DNA of 64,000 bases from Pseudocitrobacter vendiensis. GTDB lineage: Bacteria; Pseudomonadota; Gammaproteobacteria; Enterobacterales; Enterobacteriaceae. The stretch spans positions 62,001 through 126,000 of the forward strand of contig NZ_CALSBS010000007.1 in assembly GCF_943590815.1 (NCBI RefSeq), in the 5' to 3' direction. A program made the position numbers and the translations under genes. Position 1 is the stretch's first letter; each line of letters opens with the position of its first letter. The notes below the pieces were generated by a model. That model was given only the letters and a program-made list of their open reading frames with translations. It was not told the origin of the DNA and made no database searches. Below are positions 54,561 through 63,846 of this stretch, piece after piece.

Positions 54561-55238
54561 TCAGTTTACGTTAATGTACTGTTCATTATGCCAAATGCCG
54601 ATTCGCGTTTTTTTATTAGTAAGGTCGGTATATTTTACCTTCACACTTATTCCTGGCATCAGATAATAACGTTCTCTGCACCCTTCACCGGCATCTTTAG
54701 ACTTATCTCGGCATGGCCCGTACGAAATCACACGGAATGAGACATTCCCTGTATTTGTAACCGTATCGCCTTGCCAGGTATAATCAAAATTTTCATCGCG
54801 TGGAGCTACAACCAAAATTGTTCCAATAATTGCGGATGTTGTTGCTTCACCCTGTTTCTTTTTTTTCACATTATCAAATTCAGTAACAGGTTCGTCTGTC
54901 CACGAAAGCCGGTAGTAACGCTCTTTGTTATCCTGGAGTCCTTTATAAAAAAACCTAAAGTTTTCACTTGAGTTGCCGGGTAAAATTAAACTGGCAGGGG
55001 TGGATAATAATTCGCCTTTAGAATCCATGGGAATAACCTTCCCACCTGCCATTGGAGAACTGATACGCTCTAACGACACGCTCACATAGCGGGCGACATC
55101 CGTTGTGTTTTTAATCTCCTTAGCCAGACTCGATGCATCGCTACTCATCATTGAAGTAACTTCACCAACATTTATCGCATTTGCATAGAATGGACTGGCT
55201 GATGACATGACCAGAACAAAAGCAGCGCAGTATTTCAT
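54561..55238 (-). CDS. ecpB: EcpB-like fimbrial chaperone
   Basis: A 225-residue periplasmic chaperone with a signal peptide (residues 1-21, ending FYANA). It is immunoglobulin-like, with LILPGNSSENFRFFYKG and RYYRLSWTDEPVTE as in the ECP/CS1 group, plus a cysteine pair (GPCRDKS and EGCRERY). It guides the major pilin EcpA to the usher. It follows ecpA after 60 bp. Confidence 0.82.
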   Translation of the reverse strand: MKYCAAFVLVMSSASPFYANAINVGEVTSMMSSDASSLAKEIKNTTDVARYVSVSLERISSPMAGGKVIPMDSKGELLSTPASLILPGNSSENFRFFYKGLQDNKERYYRLSWTDEPVTEFDNVKKKKQGEATTSAIIGTILVVAPRDENFDYTWQGDTVTNTGNVSFRVISYGPCRDKSKDAGEGCRERYYLMPGISVKVKYTDLTNKKTRIGIWHNEQYINVN

Positions 55239-55298
55239 CTTATATCCTCAAAAGGAGGCCGAAGCCTCCTTTAAATCACCGGGCAGGAGAGCTATAAA

Positions 55299-55877
55299 TC
55301 AGATGGTCCAAACGGCATTAAATTGAACGCGGACATCTCCACTCCAATAACCGTCAGTCAGTGCACTGAATTCTGCTGCGGTGCTACCGTCAGAAGTCGC
55401 TGATTCAATATTGAAATCGAAGTTACCCTGAGTACTTACACGATCGGTACCTGCGTAAGCGGTACTTACGGCCAGAGCATCAAGGCCAGCTGAGATATTG
55501 TTGGCAGTATCAATCATCGTTACTGGGGTTGTTTTGCTCAGTGCGGCACCGTTCCAGTTAACACCCACATCAAGTGTCGATGCGTCAGTCGTGCGGCTCA
55601 GGGTGTTATTGACAATCTGCGAGGTCAACATAAAATCAGTTGCGCCGGATTGGCCTTCGATAGTGATATCAAATGCGCCTTTCTGGGTATTAAATGATTT
55701 AATACCTTCAGCATACTGGAACGTCAGTGATTTTAATGGGGTAACAACCAAAGCACTGGTTGTATCTTTAGTTGCACTTGCATCCCAGCTGGCAGTTGCA
55801 GACGCAGTAACATCAGCCATAGCCTGGGAGGAGACGCAACCTAATGCAATTAAACCAGCTAATACAATTTTTTTCAT
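55299..55877 (-). CDS. ecpA: EcpA-like major pilin
   Basis: A 192-residue major subunit of an ECP-type fimbria (E. coli EcpA has 195). The signal peptide is residues 1-21 (SSQAMA/D). The mature N-terminus DVTASATASWDASATKDTTS gives the donor strand. Strong similarity to E. coli EcpA is seen in LVVTPLKSLTFQYAEGIKSF, MIDTANNISAG and the end GYWSGDVRVQFNAVW. It is preceded by AGGA and lies 59 bp after the LuxR gene on the same strand. In E. coli the ecp operon is at another locus. Confidence 0.88.
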   Translation of the reverse strand: MKKIVLAGLIALGCVSSQAMADVTASATASWDASATKDTTSALVVTPLKSLTFQYAEGIKSFNTQKGAFDITIEGQSGATDFMLTSQIVNNTLSRTTDASTLDVGVNWNGAALSKTTPVTMIDTANNISAGLDALAVSTAYAGTDRVSTQGNFDFNIESATSDGSTAAEFSALTDGYWSGDVRVQFNAVWTI

Positions 55878-55936
55878 TTTTATTAATCCTGAGTGAGTAA
55901 ATTTATATCCATTATTTTCAAATAACTGTGTTCGTA

Positions 55937-56554
55937 CTATCCAGAGATGATGCTATTCAATATCCCCCTTCCTCCCATTTTATTTTTCAAACTCTGCTTT
56001 GTTGCATAGACCTTTTTATTAGTTATATTCAGTATTGCTGCTATTTGCCGCACCGTGTATTCACTAATAAAAAGATCAAGGACATGTATTTCCAAATCCG
56101 TTAGTTGATTCCTTGATATAGACATATCTCTGCGCCCCAAAAACGAGGTTCTGATCTTCCTCTTAACCTCCTCATGGCTATCGGTAGCGCCTATAATTGA
56201 AACAATCTGTTGATAGTTCTTCTTCCAATAGGATGCTAATGGCTGCATCTGTTTATCTGATACAAGAATTATTCTCAGACCTGTCTTCTTCAGGTGTTCA
56301 ATCCACTTGCTGTTGGTGAACAGATTTATTTTATACCTGGAAAAATCAACAAAAATCAGCCCCGTATGCGTAAGAGTGTAATATGTATTGATAAGAAGCG
56401 TTCTTATCCCAATTTGCAAATACGTATTGTCATTGGGCCATATGCAATATTGGTTCTCAACGCAGTTCATCATTTTCACAGTAGGCTGAGCTGTTAGTTC
56501 ACACCGATAATGACAACTTATGCAACGTACTAACTCATATTTCTGCAAAGGCAT
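55937..56554 (-). CDS. ecpR: EcpR-like LuxR regulator with a cysteine cluster
   Basis: A 205-residue regulator if ATG 56554 is used (GGAGG 12 bases upstream); ATG 56602 would give 221 residues but lacks a Shine-Dalgarno. The C-terminal LuxR helix-turn-helix is LTDLEIHVLDLFISEYTVRQ with NITNKKVYATKQSLKNKMGG. It has the place of ecpR: same strand, just upstream of ecpA. The N-terminus has C11-x2-C14-x3-C18 and later C31-x5-C37 before IWPNDNTYL. E. coli EcpR, as I recall it, has only one such Cys near the matching IWS-PHD segment. It likely activates the ecp operon; the cysteines may sense redox or metal. Confidence 0.8.
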   Translation of the reverse strand: MPLQKYELVRCISCHYRCELTAQPTVKMMNCVENQYCIWPNDNTYLQIGIRTLLINTYYTLTHTGLIFVDFSRYKINLFTNSKWIEHLKKTGLRIILVSDKQMQPLASYWKKNYQQIVSIIGATDSHEEVKRKIRTSFLGRRDMSISRNQLTDLEIHVLDLFISEYTVRQIAAILNITNKKVYATKQSLKNKMGGRGILNSIISG

Positions 56555-56602
56555 TCTCGATAAAAGCCTCCGTTTAATGTTCACGTCCTGCGGTGAGTAC
56601 AT

Positions 56603-57539
56603 ATTACGTACAGTAAACTAATGTGACAACTTTAACGCACAAATGTTAAGTGTTTAAAATCTCATGAAATTCTTAAGGGCATGAAATAACATTTATTTTA
56701 TAACCATCTATTTTTGATAGGATTTTTCTTAGTGAGATTTAAGTTCCTGAAAAAAACATTAAGATTATCCTGGAAGGATGTAGGAATATTCCAGTGTTCA
56801 GGCATGTATTCGGTTAAAAAATAACAGCACAAATAGTTAAAAAATAATCTCCAAAATGCAAGCGTGTTATTCTTTTGATTTCAATTTGTTGCAACAATAT
56901 TAACAATCAGTATTTTTATTGTTTTGAATAATCATGTATAAGAAGATAAATCAAATGTCGGTCCAATCGTAAATCCTGAAAACTTGATGTAGACGTGTCA
57001 TAGAGCACTTTCACAGAGCTTCTACGAGAGGGGCTAACGGGATATGGCCCCATTGATTTTGGGCCAGGAACATCTTGGGCGGGTTCTCAAAAAATGCATG
57101 GAACTAAAACGGGTCTATTTACACAAGCAACAAGCGAAGCAGTTAGGCGACTACATCAATGTTCAGAGAAATCACACCTTATCAGAGTGCTCGTGTACCG
57201 TTAGGAGCGTGAGCGAAGCGCTGGCAGAGCCGGATCTGTAGCTACCGGGGCATTACCACAATTACCTCTTTACGTGGCTCATAGGGCCACACATCGGGCT
57301 TAAATGCGTGTGATCAATCTGTTTCGGGAGTTATGCCAGGTATGCGGAATTTTATTCATTGTTGCGCTGTCGCGGTAAGAACCAGGAACCACCGCCAGCG
57401 TGATGATATGCTTTCTTGTACCACAGACCAATCATGCGACAGGTGCGGGCGTAGAACAAAGGGGAGTTTAAGTTGTACCTGCTAAGACGAGGCAACGTAA
57501 TTAACTGAACGATATTAACTTGCTGATTTATCAGGAGAT
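56603..57539. other. Island edge between ecpR and tRNA-Gly, without a clear gene
   Basis: 56603-57000 is very AT-rich and probably carries the ecpR promoter. 57000-57539 returns to about 50% GC. On the minus strand a frame runs from beside the tRNA to TAA 57352, containing ATG 57435 and 27 codons (MIGLWYKKAYHHAGGG...). On the plus strand a 65-codon frame from 57044 has no ribosome-binding site. Either could be a scrap of an older insert; neither can be named. I found no integrase gene. Confidence 0.4.
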
Positions 57540-57613
57540 TGGAGCGGGCGAAGGGAATCGAACCCTCGTATAGAGCTTGGGAAGCTCTCGTTCTACCATT
57601 GAACTACGCCCGC
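57540..57613 (-). tRNA. glyU: tRNA-Gly (anticodon CCC)
   Basis: Read on the minus strand it starts GCGGGCGTAGTTCAATGGTA and ends CGATTCCCTTCGCCCGCTCCA-type with encoded CCA. The cloverleaf closes: acceptor GCGGGCG/CGCCCGC; anticodon stem AGAGC/GCTCT around TTCCCAA; T loop TTCGATT. It appears identical to E. coli glyU and is in the same place, upstream of ygeR. Its 3' end faces the fimbrial island. Confidence 0.97.
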
Positions 57614-57695
57614 TTCGGCGTGTGCGAGGAGCATTATAAACCTTATGCCCTCGCTGGCAAGCCTCATCGCCACTGACTGGCGATAAAATAGTCTT

Positions 57696-58430
57696 TTAGC
57701 ACTTAGGCTTACTGCCTTGCGGCGGTAAGTAGCGCAGTGGGTCAATCGCCGTCGCGCGGTAGCGAATCTGGAAGTGCAGACGCACGGAATCTGCATCGCT
57801 GCTGCCCATGGTGGCAATCTTCTGGCCAATCTTCACACTTTGCCCGTTGTTCACCAATAGCGTGTCGTTGTGCGCGTAGGCGGTGATGTAATCCTCACTG
57901 TGTTTAATCATGATCAGATTACCGTAACCGCGCAGTTGGTTGCCGACGTAGACCACTTTCCCGGCACCTGCTGCATACACCGGTTGACCGCGACTGCCGG
58001 AAATATCGATACCCTTATTACCGCCGTCAGCAGTGGAGTAAGGCATGATCACTTTCCCACTGGTGGGCCAGCGCCAGCAGCGTTGCCCCACCGGAGGCCA
58101 TGATGCCTGCGGCACGGCGGAGGATGGTGTCACTTTCGCCGTGCTGCTTGATTTTTTACCTAACAGTTTTGAGGAACCGCCGGTTTTAATCTTCTGCCCG
58201 ACCTCAATGGTATAGGGCGGCTTGATACCGTTCAGACGCGCCAGTTCGGCCACGCTGGTGCCGGTTGCACGAGAGATACGCGACAGTGTGTCGCCGCGTT
58301 TGACGGTATAGACCGAACCATCATAGCTGCCGGAGCCCGATTTGCTCCCGGAACAGCCCACCAGCACCACGCCGAGAAACAGGCACAGTATAAAACGCAT
58401 TGGCTGGGTACTCAGGCATCCTGCTAGCAA
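57696..58430 (-). CDS. actS: ActS (YgeR), LysM/LytM-domain amidase activator lipoprotein
   Basis: Envelope lipoprotein that in E. coli activates the septal peptidoglycan amidases, mainly AmiC. It has 244 residues against about 251. The lipobox is GVVLVGC (Cys about 26); the LysM domain is VYTVKRGDTLSRISRATGTS (about 40-85). The C-terminal LytM/M23 domain has degenerate zinc-site residues (NKGIDISGSRG where active enzymes have HxGxD), as expected for an activator without hydrolase activity. ATG 58430 matches the E. coli start by alignment; ATG 58400 would also keep the signal. It stands alone downstream of idi's divergent promoter region. Confidence 0.93.
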   Translation of the reverse strand: MLAGCLSTQPMRFILCLFLGVVLVGCSGSKSGSGSYDGSVYTVKRGDTLSRISRATGTSVAELARLNGIKPPYTIEVGQKIKTGGSSKLLGKKSSSTAKVTPSSAVPQASWPPVGQRCWRWPTSGKVIMPYSTADGGNKGIDISGSRGQPVYAAGAGKVVYVGNQLRGYGNLIMIKHSEDYITAYAHNDTLLVNNGQSVKIGQKIATMGSSDADSVRLHFQIRYRATAIDPLRYLPPQGSKPKC

Positions 58431-58691
58431 AACATCGTCCTCAGGTTAGTTCAGTCAGGTCGCCTATGATAGCAGGCTGATGGCGGATGCCAATATCTCA
58501 GACAGAAGGATGAGTGTTGAAGGAATACCCTTCCGCCACCAAATCCATCGCTAATATGCTGTCGGGTTTAATTCTGGTTGTGCCAATTTCCGCACTGCGG
58601 GCCAGTTTGTTTCCTTAAGCCTGAGGTATAATAGCTTTGCCCGGTGGTGTAGCGCCATCTGGCGTTTTTGAATTCGCTATCGGGAGCCAGG

Positions 58692-59243
58692 ATGAAAGGG
58701 CAAGAACACGTCATTTTGCTGAATGAAAAAGGTGAACAGATTGGCTCTGCGGAAAAATATGCCGTACATACCGCCCACACGCCTCTCCATCTCGCCTTCT
58801 CCTGCTGGATTTTCAATAACCAAGGCGAGGTTCTGATTACCCGACGCTCGCTCAGCAAAAAAGCCTGGCCGGGCGTCTGGACCAATTCGGTATGCGGTCA
58901 TCCGCAACTGAGCGAATCGTTCGAGCAGGCGATTACCCGTCGCTGCCGTTTCGAAGTCGGCGCGGCGCTCACCGACATTACGCCGGTGTATCCTGAATTT
59001 CGTTATTGCGAAACAGACGCCAGCGGCATTGTGGAAAACGAAGTCTGCCCGGTGTATGCGGCAAGGTTAACCAATGCCATTGCATTGAACCCGGACGAAG
59101 TGATGGATAGTCACTGGGTTTCATTGGATGCGCTTTTTCAGGCGCTGGCTGCCACACCGTGGGCATTTAGCCCGTGGATGGTATTGCAGTATCGTTCGCA
59201 AGAGGCGCGGGATAAGCTGGCGCGGTTTGTACCCTCACCCTAA
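58692..59243 (+). CDS. idi: Idi, isopentenyl-diphosphate delta-isomerase (type I)
   Basis: Nudix-family enzyme interconverting isopentenyl and dimethylallyl diphosphate for isoprenoid synthesis. It has 183 residues. Catalytic Cys about 68 (TNSVCGHPQ) and Glu about 117 (IVENEVCP) are present, with metal-ligand His in [13 protein letters not shown] chose ATG 58692, which follows GGGAG; an in-frame ATG at 58668 lacks similarity. The final codons Pro-Ser-Pro-stop are CCCTCACCCTAA, which is the outer arm of the palindromic repeat that follows, so the repeat supplies the C-terminus and stop. Confidence 0.95.
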   Translation: MKGQEHVILLNEKGEQIGSAEKYAVHTAHTPLHLAFSCWIFNNQGEVLITRRSLSKKAWPGVWTNSVCGHPQLSESFEQAITRRCRFEVGAALTDITPVYPEFRYCETDASGIVENEVCPVYAARLTNAIALNPDEVMDSHWVSLDALFQALAATPWAFSPWMVLQYRSQEARDKLARFVPSP

Positions 59244-59338
59244 CCCTCTCCCACAGGGAGAGGGAACAGATTGTGCAAGTGGTTAAAATCTTCGCTGGTT
59301 TTCTCCCTCTCCTTTGGGGAAAGGGCCGGGGTGAGGGG
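59232..59338. repeat. Palindromic intergenic repeat overlapping the end of idi
   Basis: Left arm CCCTCACCCTAACCCTCTCC, right arm AAAGGGCCGGGGTGAGGGG, with inner CTCCCACAGGGAG and CTCCTTTGGGGA. It belongs to the same family as the elements at 7058, 15354 and 24747. It contributes the last four codons of idi, including the stop. Confidence 0.9.
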
Positions 59339-59340
59339 TA

Positions 59341-59377
59341 AAAAAAAGCCCCGATGCTCACACATCGGGGCTTTTTT
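59341..59377. terminator. Bidirectional terminator between idi and lysS
   Basis: AAGCCCCGATG / CATCGGGGCTT (59346-59356 with 59363-59373) with an A run before and a T run after, so it can stop transcripts from both sides. Confidence 0.92.
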
Positions 59378-59390
59378 ACATCTCAGTGAT

Positions 59391-60908
59391 TTATTTCACC
59401 GGGCGCATCGCCGGGAACAGAATCACGTCGCGGATGGTGTGGCTGTTGGTGAACAGCATCACCATACGGTCGATACCGATACCCAGACCCGCAGTCGGCG
59501 GCAGGCCGTGTTCCAGTGCAGTTACGTAGTCTTCGTCGAAGAACATCGCTTCGTCGTCGCCTGCGGCTTTCGCATCAACCTGATCCTGGAAACGCTGTGC
59601 CTGATCTTCTGCATCGTTCAGCTCGCTAAAGCCGTTACCGATTTCACGACCACCGATGAAGAATTCAAAGCGGTCAGTGATTTCCGGGTTAACGTCATTA
59701 CGACGCGCCAGCGGAGACACTTCAGCCGGGTATTCAGTGATGAAGGTCGGCTGAATCAGGTGCGCTTCGGCCACTTCTTCAAAGATTTCGGTCACGATAC
59801 GGCCCAGACCCCAGCTCTTCTCAACATGAATACCGATGCTTTCCGCAATCGCTTTTGCCGAGTCGAAGTTATCCAGATCGGCCATATCCGTTTCCGGACG
59901 GTATTTCTTGATCGCTTCGCGCATGGTCAGTTTTTCGAACGGTTTACCGAAGTCGAAAGTTTCTTCGCCATAAGGCACTTCGGTGGTACCGAGGATATTC
60001 TGCGCCAGGGTGCGGAACAGAGATTCGGTCAGTTCGATCAGATCCTTGTAATCCGCATAAGCCATATAGAGTTCCATCATGGTGAACTCTGGGTTGTGAC
60101 GTACGGAGATACCTTCGTTACGGAAGTTACGGTTGATTTCGAAGACGCGTTCGAAGCCGCCAACAACCAGACGTTTCAGGTACAGTTCCGGCGCGATACG
60201 CAGGTACATGTCCAGGTCCAGGGCGTTGTGGTGGGTGATAAACGGACGGGCAGACGCGCCGCCAGGAATCACCTGCATCATTGGAGTTTCCACTTCCATA
60301 AAGTCGCGGGCAACCATGAACTGGCGGATACCGGCCATAATCTGGGAGCGGATTTTAAAGGTTTTGCGGGATTCATCGTTAGAGATGAGATCCAGGTAAC
60401 GCTGGCGATAACGCGCTTCCTGATCCTGCAGGCCGTGGAATTTGTCCGGCAGCGGGCGCAAAGCTTTGGTCAGCAGACGCAGCTCGGTGCAGTGGATAGA
60501 CAGTTCACCGGTTTTGGTTTTGAACAGTTTACCTTTCGCGCCGAGAATATCGCCGAGGTCCCATTTTTTGAACTGCTCGTTATAAACGCCTTCCGGCAGA
60601 TCGTCACGGGCAACGTACAGCTGAATGCGGCCACCCACGTCCTGCAAGGTCACGAAAGAGGCTTTACCCATAATACGGCGGGTCATCATGCGGCCAGCAA
60701 CGGACACTTCGATGTTCAGCGCTTCCAGCTCTTCGTTCTCTTTGGCGTCGAAGTCAGCGTGCAGTTGGTCTGAGGTGTGGTCGCGACGGAAATCGTTCGG
60801 GAACGGGAGGCCCTGCTCGCGCAGTGCTGCCAGCTTCTCGCGGCGCGCTTTCAGTTCATTGTTAAGGTCAGCTACCGCGTCAGCACCTTGTGCGTGTTGT
60901 TCAGACAT
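59391..60908 (-). CDS. lysS: LysS, lysyl-tRNA synthetase (class II)
   Basis: Charges tRNA-Lys in the cytoplasm. It has 505 residues, as in E. coli. The N-terminal OB-fold anticodon-binding domain (about 65-145, [16 protein letters not shown]) is followed by the class II core: motif 2 [20 protein letters not shown] and motif 3 [12 protein letters not shown]. Start ATG 60908 ([16 protein letters not shown]). It is 9 bp after prfB and co-transcribed with it, as in E. coli. The terminator shared with idi follows. Confidence 0.98.
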   Translation of the reverse strand: MSEQHAQGADAVADLNNELKARREKLAALREQGLPFPNDFRRDHTSDQLHADFDAKENEELEALNIEVSVAGRMMTRRIMGKASFVTLQDVGGRIQLYVARDDLPEGVYNEQFKKWDLGDILGAKGKLFKTKTGELSIHCTELRLLTKALRPLPDKFHGLQDQEARYRQRYLDLISNDESRKTFKIRSQIMAGIRQFMVARDFMEVETPMMQVIPGGASARPFITHHNALDLDMYLRIAPELYLKRLVVGGFERVFEINRNFRNEGISVRHNPEFTMMELYMAYADYKDLIELTESLFRTLAQNILGTTEVPYGEETFDFGKPFEKLTMREAIKKYRPETDMADLDNFDSAKAIAESIGIHVEKSWGLGRIVTEIFEEVAEAHLIQPTFITEYPAEVSPLARRNDVNPEITDRFEFFIGGREIGNGFSELNDAEDQAQRFQDQVDAKAAGDDEAMFFDEDYVTALEHGLPPTAGLGIGIDRMVMLFTNSHTIRDVILFPAMRPVK

Positions 60909-60917
60909 GTTGGTTCC

Positions 60918-62016
60918 TCATAACCCTGCTTTCAAACTTGCTTCGATAAATTGATCCAGACTGCCGTCCAGCACCGCCTGCGTGTTACGGGTTTCTACAC
61001 CGGTACGCAAGTCTTTGATGCGGGAGTCGTCCAGGACATAAGAACGAATCTGGCTACCCCAGCCAATGTCGGACTTGTTGTCTTCCATTGCCTGTTTTTC
61101 CGCGTTCTTCTTCTGCATTTCCAGTTCATAAAGCTTCGCTTTCATCTGCTTCATGGCCTGGTCTTTGTTCTTGTGCTGAGAACGATCGTTCTGGCACTGG
61201 GTAACCGTGTTGGTCGGAATGTGGGTAATACGTACCGCAGATTCTGTACGGTTAACGTGCTGACCACCCGCCCCTGACGCGCGATACACGTCAATACGCA
61301 GGTCAGCCGGGTTGATTTCGATATCGATATCGTCATCCACTTCCGGATAAACAAACGCAGAGCTGAAAGAGGTATGACGACGGCCACCAGAATCGAACGG
61401 GCTCTTACGCACCAGGCGGTGAACGCCGGTTTCAGTACGTAACCAGCCGTACGCGTAGTCACCGGAAATCTTGATGGTAACGGATTTGATACCCGCAACT
61501 TCACCTTCAGATTCTTCGATGATTTCGGTTTTGAAGCCGCGCGCTTCAGCCCAACGCAGATACATACGCTCAAGCATGCTGGCCCAGTCCTGCGCTTCGG
61601 TGCCGCCGGAACCTGCCTGGATATCCAGGTAGCAGTCGGCGCTATCGTATTCACCGGAGAACATGCGGCGGAATTCCAGCTGTTCCAGCTTCTCTTCCAG
61701 CGTATCGAGTTCCGCAACGGCTTCGTTGAAGGTCTCTTCGTCATCCGCTTCTACAGCGAGCTCCAGCAGCCCGGAGACATCTTCCAGGCCCTGAGACATT
61801 TGATCCAGCGTATCGACGATGGCTTCCAGAGAGGAACGTTCTTTGCCCAGCGCCTGTGCGCGCTCAGGTTCGTTCCAGACGTCCGGCTGTTCCAGCTCGG
61901 CGTTTACTTCTTCAAGACGCTCTTTCTTGGCATCATAGTCAAAGATACCCCCTAAGAACGTCAGAGCGCTCCGTGAGGTCCTGAATGCGGTTATTTACCG
62001 GGTTAATTTCAAACAT
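60918..62016 (-). CDS. prfB: PrfB, peptide chain release factor 2 (programmed +1 frameshift)
   Basis: Terminates translation at UGA and UAA. The full protein of 365 residues needs a +1 ribosomal frameshift: codons 1-25 run from ATG 62016 to CTT (61944-61942), then in-frame TGA; reading resumes at GAC (61940-61938) and continues to 60918. In the main frame the stop-codon recognition motif SPF is in RKSPFDSGG and the peptidyl-hydrolysis motif GGQ in [12 protein letters not shown]. An ATG at 61799 is an internal methionine and would remove about 70 residues of the coiled-coil domain 1. It is the first gene of prfB-lysS. Confidence 0.97.
61938..61954 (-). promoter_or_regulatory. prfB +1 frameshift site
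   Basis: Minus strand CTTAGGGGGTATCTTTGAC: the Shine-Dalgarno-like AGGGGG sits just before the slippery CTT, followed by TGA and C. When RF2 is scarce the ribosome pauses at UGA and slips +1, so RF2 controls its own synthesis. Confidence 0.96.
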
Positions 62017-62107
62017 GGTCTGTTTTCTTTTAATGGACGAGTCAAAATGCGGTTATAAGGGCGAGATTTTACCGGATCTGCGCCCTTATTTATAGCGATT
62101 ACTGGCG

Positions 62108-63841
62108 CTAAATTGGCCAGATATTGTCGATGATTAACTGCACACTGCGGTTTCCGCGAAACTCGTTGATGTCGAGCTTGTAGGCAAGCTTAACTTCGCG
62201 CACGCCGTTATCCGGCCAGCAGGTGGTATCAACGTTAAACGCGATGCCGTCCAGCAGCGGGCCGCCGCCCACGGGTTCCACCATCACTTTCAGGTGACGT
62301 TCACCGACAATGCGCTGTTGCAGCAGACGAAAATGCCCGTCAAACAGCGGTTCCGGGAACATCTGCCCCCACGGTCCGGCTTCACGTAGCATCTGCGCCA
62401 CGTCCAGCGTCATCTCCTGCGGGGAAAGTTCGCCATCTGAAAGAATTTCCCCCTGCAACAGGGCCGGGTCGAGCCATTCGGTGACCAGTTCGCCAAAACG
62501 CTGCTGGAACTCATCAAACTTCGTTTCTTCCAGCGATAAACCTGCCGCCATCGCGTGGCCGCCAAACTTCACCATCAGGCCAGGATAAAGCGTGTCCAGG
62601 CGTTCCAGCGCATCGCGCATATGTAAGCCCTGGATCGAACGGCCAGACCCTTTCAGCATGCCGTCTCCGGCAGGGGCAAAGGCAATCACCGGGCGATGGA
62701 AACGCTCTTTGATACGCGAGGCAAGAATGCCGACCACGCCCTGATGCCATTCAGGATGATACATCGCCAGCCCGCCGGGCAATGTTTCGCTGCTGCGTTC
62801 CAGCTTTTCGCACAGCGTCAGTGCTTCTGCCTGCATGCCCTGCTCAATCTCTTTACGCGTCTGGTTGAGCGCATCGAGTTCATTTGCCAGCATACGGGCT
62901 TCACCGAGGTTTTCGCTCAGTAATAGCGCTACACCAACAGACATATCATCCAGACGACCGGCGGCATTCAGGCGTGGGCCGAGGGCGAAACCGAGATCGC
63001 TCGCCACCAGCTTTTGCGGGTCACGATTGGCAATTTCCAGCAAGGCTTTGATGCCAGGACGACATACACCCGCGCGAATGCGGCTCAGGCCCTGCCAGGT
63101 CAGAATACGGTTATTCGCGTCCAGCGGCACCACGTCGGCGACGGTGCCCAGCGCCACCAGGTCGAGGAACTCGACAATCTTCGGCACCGCGATGCCGCGC
63201 GATTCAAACCAGCCTTTGGCCTTCAGATGATTACACAGCACCAGCATCAGGTAGAACGCCACGCCTACGCCCGCCAGCGATTTCGACGGAAACGGGCAGT
63301 CAGACAGGTTTGGGTTCACCATCGCATCGGCATCCGGCAGCGTCTCGCCTGGCAGGTGGTGATCGGTCACCAGCACGCTGATTCCCAACGCATGTGCATG
63401 GTCGACGCCCGCATGGGAAGAGATCCCGTTATCCACCGTCATGATCATCTGCGCGCCGCGCGCATGTGCCTGATCGACAACTTCCGGGCTCAGACCATAA
63501 CCGTCTTCAAAACGGTTCGGCACCAAATACTCCACGTTGTGGCAGCCCATTGCACGTAGCGAGAGCACACTCAACGCGGTGCTGGTCGCGCCATCGGCAT
63601 CAAAATCACCTACCACCATAATGCGCAGATTTTTCTCGAACGCATCGTGCAGCATCTCAACGGCTTTTTCGACGCCCGTTAATGTGCGCCAGTGCAGCAT
63701 GCCTTTCAGGCCGCGCTCCAGATCGTCCGCCGACTTCACGCCACGGCTGGCGTACAAACGGCGCAGCAGCGGCGGTAAATCAGCGGGCAGCGAATCTGAA
63801 TCAACCGCCTCGCGGCGGCGAAGTTGAATCTGTGGTTTCAC
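62108..63841 (-). CDS. recJ: RecJ, single-strand-specific 5'-3' exonuclease
   Basis: DHH-family exonuclease used in mismatch repair, base excision repair and RecF recombination. It has 577 residues, as in E. coli. Metal-binding motifs are VVGDFDADGATSTALS (about 76-91), VDNGIS and VTDHHLPGE; the DHHA1 domain includes GSGRSIQGLHMRDAL and KFGGHAMAAGLSLE. Start ATG 63841 (MKPQIQLRRREAVDSD). It lies 5 bp after dsbC and 91 bp before prfB, the E. coli order. Confidence 0.98.
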   Translation of the reverse strand: MKPQIQLRRREAVDSDSLPADLPPLLRRLYASRGVKSADDLERGLKGMLHWRTLTGVEKAVEMLHDAFEKNLRIMVVGDFDADGATSTALSVLSLRAMGCHNVEYLVPNRFEDGYGLSPEVVDQAHARGAQMIMTVDNGISSHAGVDHAHALGISVLVTDHHLPGETLPDADAMVNPNLSDCPFPSKSLAGVGVAFYLMLVLCNHLKAKGWFESRGIAVPKIVEFLDLVALGTVADVVPLDANNRILTWQGLSRIRAGVCRPGIKALLEIANRDPQKLVASDLGFALGPRLNAAGRLDDMSVGVALLLSENLGEARMLANELDALNQTRKEIEQGMQAEALTLCEKLERSSETLPGGLAMYHPEWHQGVVGILASRIKERFHRPVIAFAPAGDGMLKGSGRSIQGLHMRDALERLDTLYPGLMVKFGGHAMAAGLSLEETKFDEFQQRFGELVTEWLDPALLQGEILSDGELSPQEMTLDVAQMLREAGPWGQMFPEPLFDGHFRLLQQRIVGERHLKVMVEPVGGGPLLDGIAFNVDTTCWPDNGVREVKLAYKLDINEFRGNRSVQLIIDNIWPI

Positions 63842-63846
63842 GCGAA

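Noticed and set aside
57044..57241. 65-codon frame on the plus strand near tRNA-Gly
   Set aside because: No ribosome-binding site, no recognisable domain, and it sits in an island-edge region; I list the region but not the gene.
59271..60773. 500-codon plus-strand frame opposite lysS
   Set aside because: It is the complement of a highly conserved lysS; its composition (many His, Phe, Val, Arg) is typical of an antisense shadow.
60918..61799. prfB starting at the ATG at 61799 (293 residues)
   Set aside because: This ignores the frameshift; the true start at 62016 with the conserved CTTTGAC site gives the full 365-residue RF2.
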